Source: Bacteroidales bacterium (GTDB taxonomy: Bacteria; Bacteroidota; Bacteroidia; Bacteroidales; UBA1402). Taken from it: a DNA stretch of 20,484 bases. Shown piece after piece: positions 15,400 to 20,484 of this stretch. A program made the translations under genes and the position numbers. The notes below the pieces were generated by a model. That model did not search any database. It saw only the letters and a program-made list of their open reading frames with translations, and had not been told where the DNA came from. Each line of letters starts with the position of its first letter. Position 1 is the stretch's first letter. The DNA lies in the NCBI GenBank assembly GCA_012511135.1, contig JAAZGQ010000271.1:1-20484 (forward strand), written 5' to 3'.

Positions 15400-16947
15400 T
15401 TAAAATCCGAAATCGTCCAGGACGACCTCTTCTCTTTCTTCGTCTTCAAAAGCCTTGGCAGGCTGTTGAATTTCGTGTCCTTCAACATAAACAGCTTTAT
15501 AAGGCACTACGGGGCAAATAAACTCACAGCCGCCACAACCAATGCAAATATCCGGATGTGGTTCCGGAATGGTCAGGTTGCCTTTGTAGGGCACCATTCT
15601 GAGAGCCTGAGTGGGACAATGTTCCGAGCAGGCTCCGCAATGGGTTTCGTTACGGTAGACTATACAGTTTTCAAGGACAAAAACCACCCGGCCCATCTGT
15701 GTATGATGCTTTTCCTTTTTGGTCAGGGTTTGCAGGGCGCCGCTGGGGCAAACCTCGGTACACAAAGTACAGTCGTAATTGCAAAAACCCTTGTCAAACA
15801 ACATTTGAGGCTGCATAAGACCTTCTGTTCCATACTCCAGCAGGCTGGGCTGCAGCACATTACCCGGACATTTGCTTACACAGAGATGACAGGAAGTACA
15901 CAGGCTGTTGAAGCGTTTTCTGTCTCCGGCACCCGGAGGCATTAGGGGAATCGTTCTCTTCAAAGGCCTGAGGCCGTTTACCAGTTCCTGATTGAAGTTG
16001 GCGGCCACAGCCTTGGGTAGCAAAAAGCCGCTCAGCATCAATACCGATAGGAATTGTCGCTTCGAAGTATCGGTTTTGATTGTTGCTTTGCTGATTGCTT
16101 TGGCGGTGTCTGTCTTTTTTATTTTCCAAAAAGGAAGATATTGCACAGCCTTTTTGTTACAGCTTTCCATGCAGTTGAAACAACTGACGCAACGGCTGTA
16201 ATCTATGCTTTCTGATTTATTGTCGATGCAGGAGGCTTTGCAATTAAAACTGCAGAGCCCGCATTGGTTGCATCTTTCATGGTCGATACTCAATCTGAAA
16301 ATCGAATATTTGCTCAAAAAGCCCAACACCGTACCCACAGGGCAAATCGTATTACACCAACTGCGACCGTAGCGCCAGGCCAAAACCGAGACCACTAACA
16401 GACTGGCAAAGGCAAGTCCAAAAGAGACCCAACCCCAGAAGTGGATATCGACCTTATAAAAAGTGTAATTATTGAAGGCTGTAAATAGATGCTCCAGGCC
16501 GTTGTTAGCAGCCATATATACAGGTTTGAACAAGTGGACAGCCAGCCTTCCGTACATACTGTAGGGATCCAGCAAATCCAGGACAAGCCCCAGGCCACTT
16601 ATATAGGTAATAATAACCAGCGATAATACCGACCAGCGTAGAATTGTCTTAGCTTTGCGAAATTTATGCCGGAGTTTTTTCTTACGAAATAAATTAGCCA
16701 GCCTGGCGACCACATCCTGATAGATTCCTAAAGGACAAATTATTGAACAATAAACCCTGCCAAAAACCAGCGTAAGCAGCAAAAGCAGCAGTAAAATGCC
16801 CAGGGAAAGTGAAAGTAAGGCCGGAACCAGCTGAATCTTTGTTATAGACTGCACACTTTCCGGAAGAAGATTGGAGAAATCCAGAAAAAAGAATGTCAGC
16901 ACTATAATGGCCACTATGGCCAGACCTATTCTAAGCTTTCTTAGCAT
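15400..16947 (-). CDS. NapH-NapG-like fused membrane polyferredoxin with internal Tat-like signal
   Basis: A protein of 515 residues. The first half resembles NapH/YccM: four helices (about 7-27, 41-63, 105-127, 170-192), two CxxxCP loops (Cys67/71 and Cys198/202) and two cytoplasmic 4Fe-4S motifs (Cys226/229/232/236 and 253/256/259/263). A fifth hydrophobic stretch (about 299-316) is preceded by SKRQFLS (295-301), a KR-type Tat motif, and followed by AVAA. The second half resembles NapG/MauM, with four 4Fe-4S motifs (Cys350-360, 389-400, 428-444, 468-478) and an acidic tail. With N-in topology the second half lies in the periplasm. It should move electrons from quinol or cytoplasmic donors to a periplasmic acceptor, perhaps the DUF362 protein encoded 10 bp upstream. 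No nitrate or nitrous oxide reductase is nearby. Confidence 0.88.
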   Translation of the reverse strand: MLRKLRIGLAIVAIIVLTFFFLDFSNLLPESVQSITKIQLVPALLSLSLGILLLLLLLTLVFGRVYCSIICPLGIYQDVVARLANLFRKKKLRHKFRKAKTILRWSVLSLVIITYISGLGLVLDLLDPYSMYGRLAVHLFKPVYMAANNGLEHLFTAFNNYTFYKVDIHFWGWVSFGLAFASLLVVSVLAWRYGRSWCNTICPVGTVLGFLSKYSIFRLSIDHERCNQCGLCSFNCKASCIDNKSESIDYSRCVSCFNCMESCNKKAVQYLPFWKIKKTDTAKAISKATIKTDTSKRQFLSVLMLSGFLLPKAVAANFNQELVNGLRPLKRTIPLMPPGAGDRKRFNSLCTSCHLCVSKCPGNVLQPSLLEYGTEGLMQPQMLFDKGFCNYDCTLCTEVCPSGALQTLTKKEKHHTQMGRVVFVLENCIVYRNETHCGACSEHCPTQALRMVPYKGNLTIPEPHPDICIGCGGCEFICPVVPYKAVYVEGHEIQQPAKAFEDEEREEVVLDDFGF

Positions 16948-16957
16948 TCTTATTTGA

Positions 16958-17890
16958 TTAGAGCTTAATCCTTTTTATGTTCAGTTTGTTTAAGTCAGTA
17001 GTACCCAGACCTAATTCTTCTCCAAATCCCAGGTGCTTAACCACATCCATGGGCATAGAACGAATCTGATTGAAAAAGGAGGTGGCGGCGGTATCGACTG
17101 CGACAATTTCCGGCGATACGAACAGAGCCTTTGACAAGACCACATCCGATTCAGAACGCCCCTGAGGTCCGTTGGTCTGCAAGACACGATAGGCATCCAC
17201 CACATTAAGCACCGGCTTTTTGTTCAGCGTGCAAATGTCGGCAATGCATTGTTGTAAACCTTTCATATGAAAGGTCCTGCGATCCCAGACAATACCCATG
17301 TAATTTTTCATGGAAATGGTCAGTCCTGAACCACCGTGATTTTTGAGTATAGGCACATTGATCCAGACCTCACTGTCTAAAATGGCCTGATGAATCTTGG
17401 CATCTTTAAGTATCTTTCCCTGAGGCAACTCCACTTGCCGGTAATAAGATTCCTGATTAGCGGGCAATACTTTAGCTCCGGCAGCTTTGGCAGCAGCTTC
17501 GATGCCGCTGTTTTGATAACATTTCACCCAGTCGTCGCAGGTATGATCGAACACGGTCACTTCGGAAGCTCCGGCAGCAAAACATTGCCTGATGATTTCT
17601 GCAATAAGCAGCGGATTGGTGTTTCCTGCTCTTTCGGGCACTCTGTCCCAGCCGATATTGGGTTTGATACAAACCTTTTGTCCACTTTTGACAAATCGAT
17701 TCATGCCTCCGAATTCGGCAATAGCCCTTTTGAACATTTGGTCGGGTTCTCCACCCATAACTGCAACCATATCAACCGCCTGTTCTGCTTTTTTCTCTTC
17801 AGGAACAAGAGCTGCCAGTGATTTTGCTGGTTTTACAGCTAATCCAATACCGGCCAAAGCGAAAGTCTTCAAAAAATTTCTTCTGTTCAT
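16958..17890 (-). CDS. DUF362 protein with twin-arginine signal
   Basis: A protein of 310 residues beginning MNRRNFLKTFALAGIGLA, a textbook Tat signal (Arg3-Arg4, FLK, hydrophobic core, likely cleavage after about residue 27). The remainder matches DUF362: KPNIGWDRVPE, VFDHTCDDW, NVPILKNHGGSGLTISMKNYMG, and a conserved late segment VAVDTAATSF. DUF362 proteins are often found with iron-sulphur proteins, but their reaction is not established. This one has few cysteines and no CxxCxxC motif, so clusters would have to be supplied by its neighbour. It is the first gene of the Tat operon and is followed 10 bp later by the polyferredoxin gene. The Tat signal implies export in a folded, probably cofactor-loaded state. 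Confidence 0.88.
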   Translation of the reverse strand: MNRRNFLKTFALAGIGLAVKPAKSLAALVPEEKKAEQAVDMVAVMGGEPDQMFKRAIAEFGGMNRFVKSGQKVCIKPNIGWDRVPERAGNTNPLLIAEIIRQCFAAGASEVTVFDHTCDDWVKCYQNSGIEAAAKAAGAKVLPANQESYYRQVELPQGKILKDAKIHQAILDSEVWINVPILKNHGGSGLTISMKNYMGIVWDRRTFHMKGLQQCIADICTLNKKPVLNVVDAYRVLQTNGPQGRSESDVVLSKALFVSPEIVAVDTAATSFFNQIRSMPMDVVKHLGFGEELGLGTTDLNKLNIKRIKL

Positions 17891-17918
17891 GGCTAAATAA
17901 TTATAATATCTTATATAA

Positions 17919-17962
17919 ATTTTCGGGAAACCTTGGCAAATATACCAAAGTTTCCCGAAAAT
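17919..17962 (-). terminator. Strong hairpin terminator after transketolase
   Basis: Arms 17919-17936 and 17945-17962 pair over 18 positions around an 8-nt loop. The single DNA mismatch (C17932 with A49 of the other arm, 17949) becomes a G-U pair in the minus-strand RNA, so the stem is fully paired only for transcripts from transketolase. The arms contain TTTCGGGAAAC. A short U/A-rich tail (UUUAUAUAAG) follows. It separates the araB-tkt unit from the DUF362-Tat operon. Confidence 0.75.
17937..17944 (-). promoter_or_regulatory. Possible -7 box of the Tat operon inside the terminator loop
   Basis: The loop of the hairpin reads TATATTTG on the minus strand, an exact TAnnTTTG. It would start transcription near 17930, about 40 nt before the DUF362 ATG at 17890. 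No TTTG is found 19-21 bp upstream, so this is tentative. Confidence 0.35.
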
Positions 17963-17987
17963 AATTTAGGCTTATAACAAATAATAA

Positions 17988-20009
17988 CTAAGCCAGATAG
18001 GCTTTCACCTGTGCGTATACGTTGGCAGCGTTAAAGCCAAGCTTTTCATCCAGCACTTTATAAGGAGCCGAGAAACCAAACGATTCCAATCCCCAGATCT
18101 TGCCCTTGTCACCAACCAGTCCCTGAAGAGTAACCGGCAAACCGGCGGTCATACCAAAGATTTTAGATCCGACAGGCAAAACTTCTTCCTGATAAGCCGG
18201 ACTTTGATTGCGGAACAAGCCTTCGGAAGGAACTGATACTACGCGCAGTTTAATGCCGTCTTTGCGTAACAGTTCTGCTCCTTCGACCAGAGTGGATACT
18301 TCCGAACCCGAAGCCAGCAGTATAACATCATATTTGCCGTCACAACTGACTATGTAAGCACCCTTTTGAGCTTGCAAAGCCTGTTTGTAGGAACTTCCGG
18401 GTAAATTTTTAATATTCTGGCGGCTCAGGATAAAAGCAGTAGGTGTATGCGTATTTTCCAGGGCCATTTTATAAGCTACGGTGCATTCGTTAGCGTCTGC
18501 CGGACGTAAAACCAACATAGAATTGTTGCCTTTGTGATTTTTGAGTTTTTCCATCAGGCGGATTTGAGCTTCCTGTTCAACGGGCTCGTGCGTAGGTCCG
18601 TCCTCACCTACCCTGAAGGCGTCGTGGGTCCAGATGAATTTAACGGGTACCTCCATCAAAGCAGCCATACGAACGGCCGGTTTCATGTAATCGGAAAAGA
18701 CAAAGAAGGTTCCGCAGGCAGGAATCACACCGCCGTGCAGGCCCATACCGATGCAGACGCAGGCCATGGTGAGTTCGGCAACTCCGGCCTGGAGGAAGGC
18801 TCCGCTGAAATCGCCTTTGGTCATAGCTTTGGTTTTTTTGAGGAAACCATCGGTTTTGTCAGAATTCGACAAGTCGGCCGAAGCCACGATCATGTTCTCA
18901 ACCTGAGTAGCCAGAGTGCCAAGGACTGCAGCAGAAGCAGCCCGGGTGGCGATGCCTTCTTTTTGTTCTATAGCTTCCCAGTTAATCTGAGGAACTACTT
19001 TGTTGAACCAATCTTCCATTTTTTTGGCCAGTGCAGGGTGCTGAGCAGCCCAGGCTGCTTTTTTTGCTTTTTTATCCTGCATAATTTCTTGCAATTCCTT
19101 GCCTCTGTTGGCATAGAGTTCAGCCACATCGGGGAAAACACGGAATGGATCTGCCGGATTGCCGCCCAGATTCTCAATGGTTTTAGCGTAACTGGCTCCG
19201 GCTTCGCCCAAGGGCATGCCGTGTGTTGAACATTGATTTTCGAACGAATTTCCTTCGTTAGTTACACTACCTTTACCCATCACTGTATGTCCTATGATCA
19301 AAGTGGGTTGAGCTTTGGTTTGCAGGGCTTCGTTCAAAGCTTTACGAATTTCATCAACATCATTTCCGTTGATATCAATCACTTTCCAGCCCCAAGCCTG
19401 ATACTTGGCAGCCGTATTTTCGCTGGTAACAGCTGAAACACCGGTTGAAAGCTGAATGGCGTTGGAGTCGTAAAACATAACCAGATTATCCAAACCTAGG
19501 TGGCCGGCCAAACGTCCTGCTCCTTGAGAAATTTCTTCCTGTACACCCCCGTCAGAAATAAAGGTATAGATGGTTTGGTTCATCTGTTCGCCAAATTTGC
19601 TTTGCAGGAACTTGGCAGCAATAGCAGCGCCAACAGCATAAGTATGTCCCTGTCCCAGAGGCCCTGAGGTGTTTTCGATGCCTCTCTGGATATCCACTTC
19701 GGGATGGCCCGGTGTGGGGCTGCCCCATTGACGGAATTGGCCCAGTTCTTCCATGCTGAATTTTCCACTCATGGCCAGCACCGAATACAACATGGGTGAC
19801 ATGTGTCCGGGATCAAGAAAAAAGCGATCGCGTCCTTCCCAGGAGGGATTATTGGGATCGTAGATCAGGTATTCAGAAAATAATACGTTGATAAAGTCAG
19901 CTCCGCCCATCGCGCCTCCGGGATGGCCTGATTTGGCCTTTTCAACCATAGATGCCGCCAATATGCGAATATTGTCGGCTGCTTTGTTCATTAATGCAGT
20001 AGAATTCAT
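17988..20009 (-). CDS. tkt: Transketolase
   Basis: A full-length single-chain protein of 673 residues. It transfers two-carbon ketol units between sugar phosphates with thiamine diphosphate and a divalent metal, linking pentoses to glycolysis. Visible are KSGHPGGAMGG (His29), the DPGHMSPMLYS segment, GPLGQG at about 116-121, the metal/ThDP-binding ISDGGVQEEISQG region at 151-163 with Asn183, the GVAEL motif whose Glu would activate the cofactor, and the pyrimidine-domain GEDGPTHEPVEQ. The sequence style is that of Bacteroidota enzymes. It starts 17 bp after the ribulokinase stop, so it probably belongs to a pentose or arabinose operon. A strong hairpin follows it. Confidence 0.96.
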   Translation of the reverse strand: MNSTALMNKAADNIRILAASMVEKAKSGHPGGAMGGADFINVLFSEYLIYDPNNPSWEGRDRFFLDPGHMSPMLYSVLAMSGKFSMEELGQFRQWGSPTPGHPEVDIQRGIENTSGPLGQGHTYAVGAAIAAKFLQSKFGEQMNQTIYTFISDGGVQEEISQGAGRLAGHLGLDNLVMFYDSNAIQLSTGVSAVTSENTAAKYQAWGWKVIDINGNDVDEIRKALNEALQTKAQPTLIIGHTVMGKGSVTNEGNSFENQCSTHGMPLGEAGASYAKTIENLGGNPADPFRVFPDVAELYANRGKELQEIMQDKKAKKAAWAAQHPALAKKMEDWFNKVVPQINWEAIEQKEGIATRAASAAVLGTLATQVENMIVASADLSNSDKTDGFLKKTKAMTKGDFSGAFLQAGVAELTMACVCIGMGLHGGVIPACGTFFVFSDYMKPAVRMAALMEVPVKFIWTHDAFRVGEDGPTHEPVEQEAQIRLMEKLKNHKGNNSMLVLRPADANECTVAYKMALENTHTPTAFILSRQNIKNLPGSSYKQALQAQKGAYIVSCDGKYDVILLASGSEVSTLVEGAELLRKDGIKLRVVSVPSEGLFRNQSPAYQEEVLPVGSKIFGMTAGLPVTLQGLVGDKGKIWGLESFGFSAPYKVLDEKLGFNAANVYAQVKAYLA

Positions 20010-20026
20010 ATAGTAAAATTAAATAA

Positions 20027-20484
20027 TCAAATAGTTGAATAAAATGCTTTCTCGGTCAGTTCTCCCAATTGGCAATACTCCTGATACTTTGATTCATAAA
20101 AGCTAACCATTGCGGGATTGGGGCGGTATTCTTTGGTGAAGCCCTGTCCCATCGATATCTGAGCATTCTCCACCTTGTCGTATACTCCGGCAACCACGGC
20201 GGCAAACATGGCAGCACCAAAGGCACAGGTTTGTTCGCAACGGGCTACCTTAATAGGCTGGTTGAGCACATCGGCCATTATTTGCATGACCAGGGGCGAT
20301 TTCAGTGAGATTCCGCCAATACCAATGATGGTGTCGATTTTTACCCCTTCTTGTTTGAAGCGGTCAGCAATGGCTCTGGAACCAAATGCAGAAGCCTCAA
20401 CCAGCGCTCTGAACATCATGGGAGCCGTAGTTCCCAAAGTCAGGCCGGTGATACTGCCCATTACCAGTTGGCTGGCATCCGGAG
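20027..20484 (-). CDS. araB: Ribulokinase, C-terminal part (partial)
   Basis: The frame is open to the right window edge and gives the last 152 residues of an FGGY-family sugar kinase. The pieces PDASQLVMGSITGLTLGT, ALVEASAFGSRAI, GIGGISLKSPLVMQIMADV, CAFGAAMFAAVVAG and FTKEYRPNP match the C-terminal ATP-binding domain of ribulokinase better than xylulokinase or glycerol kinase. It phosphorylates L-ribulose in arabinose catabolism. The N-terminal substrate domain is outside the window, so specificity is inferred. The gene is followed after 17 bp by transketolase, which handles the resulting pentose phosphates. Confidence 0.88.
   Translation of the reverse strand, partial: PDASQLVMGSITGLTLGTTAPMMFRALVEASAFGSRAIADRFKQEGVKIDTIIGIGGISLKSPLVMQIMADVLNQPIKVARCEQTCAFGAAMFAAVVAGVYDKVENAQISMGQGFTKEYRPNPAMVSFYESKYQEYCQLGELTEKAFYSTI

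Noticed and set aside
15367..15945. 192-codon open frame opposite the polyferredoxin gene
   Set aside because: It is antisense to a cysteine-motif-rich real gene and has no signature of its own.
18534..19229. 231-codon open frame opposite transketolase
   Set aside because: It is antisense to a clearly real gene, with no family resemblance; it is a by-product of codon bias.

Overview
This window looks like chromosomal DNA of a Bacteroidota member, most likely an environmental anaerobe or facultative anaerobe of the Bacteroidales/Marinilabiliales type. The reasons are: Bacteroidota-specific families (a DUF4293 protein, an Rpb6-like omega subunit, a PorT-family barrel, FadL/OmpP1-like porins and a Bacteroidota-type serine-palmitoyltransferase homologue); several promoters of the Bacteroidota form TTTG-N19/20-TAnnTTTG; and weak Shine-Dalgarno sequences. 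No rRNA, tRNA, CRISPR array, insertion sequence or phage gene is visible.

Layout. 1-106: end of an unidentified gene. 165-2605 (+): a lipid- or wall-associated LysM/periplasmic-binding-like protein, and a PorT-like barrel that starts directly after its stop codon. 2628-4240 (-): bamD, rpoZ-like and DUF4293, an operon common in Bacteroidota. 4321-6085 (-): phenylacetate-CoA ligase and a double-ACT protein. 6286-8301 (+): uvrB. 8321-11193 (-): a FadL-like porin preceded by an extremely Tyr/Trp- and Ser-rich exported protein whose reading frame is cut by one in-frame TAA. 11394-13341 (+): an alpha-oxoamine-synthase-like PLP enzyme with an altered cofactor pocket, then a YggS-type PLP-homeostasis protein. 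13447-13893 (-): rpiB, divergent from a SemiSWEET sugar transporter (14101-14382, +). 14379-17890 (-): four tightly packed genes in the order DUF362 Tat substrate, NapH-NapG-like polyferredoxin, tatA, tatC. 17988-20484 (-): transketolase and the C-terminal part of ribulokinase.

The most unusual region is 14379-17890. It appears to be a self-contained iron-sulphur export unit. A DUF362 protein with a consensus twin-arginine signal is followed by a membrane polyferredoxin in which a four-helix NapH-like half and a NapG-like four-cluster half are fused. They are joined by an internal KR-type Tat signal/fifth helix. A minimal TatA and TatC follow within a few bases. The simplest reading is that TatAC serves the two upstream proteins, which would pass electrons from the cytoplasm or quinone pool to a periplasmic DUF362 partner. 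The function itself is unknown. Other points of interest are the nonsense-interrupted aromatic-rich gene, the oxoamine-synthase paralogue with replaced PLP-contacting residues, and a strong terminator hairpin after transketolase whose loop contains a perfect promoter -7 box for the Tat operon.
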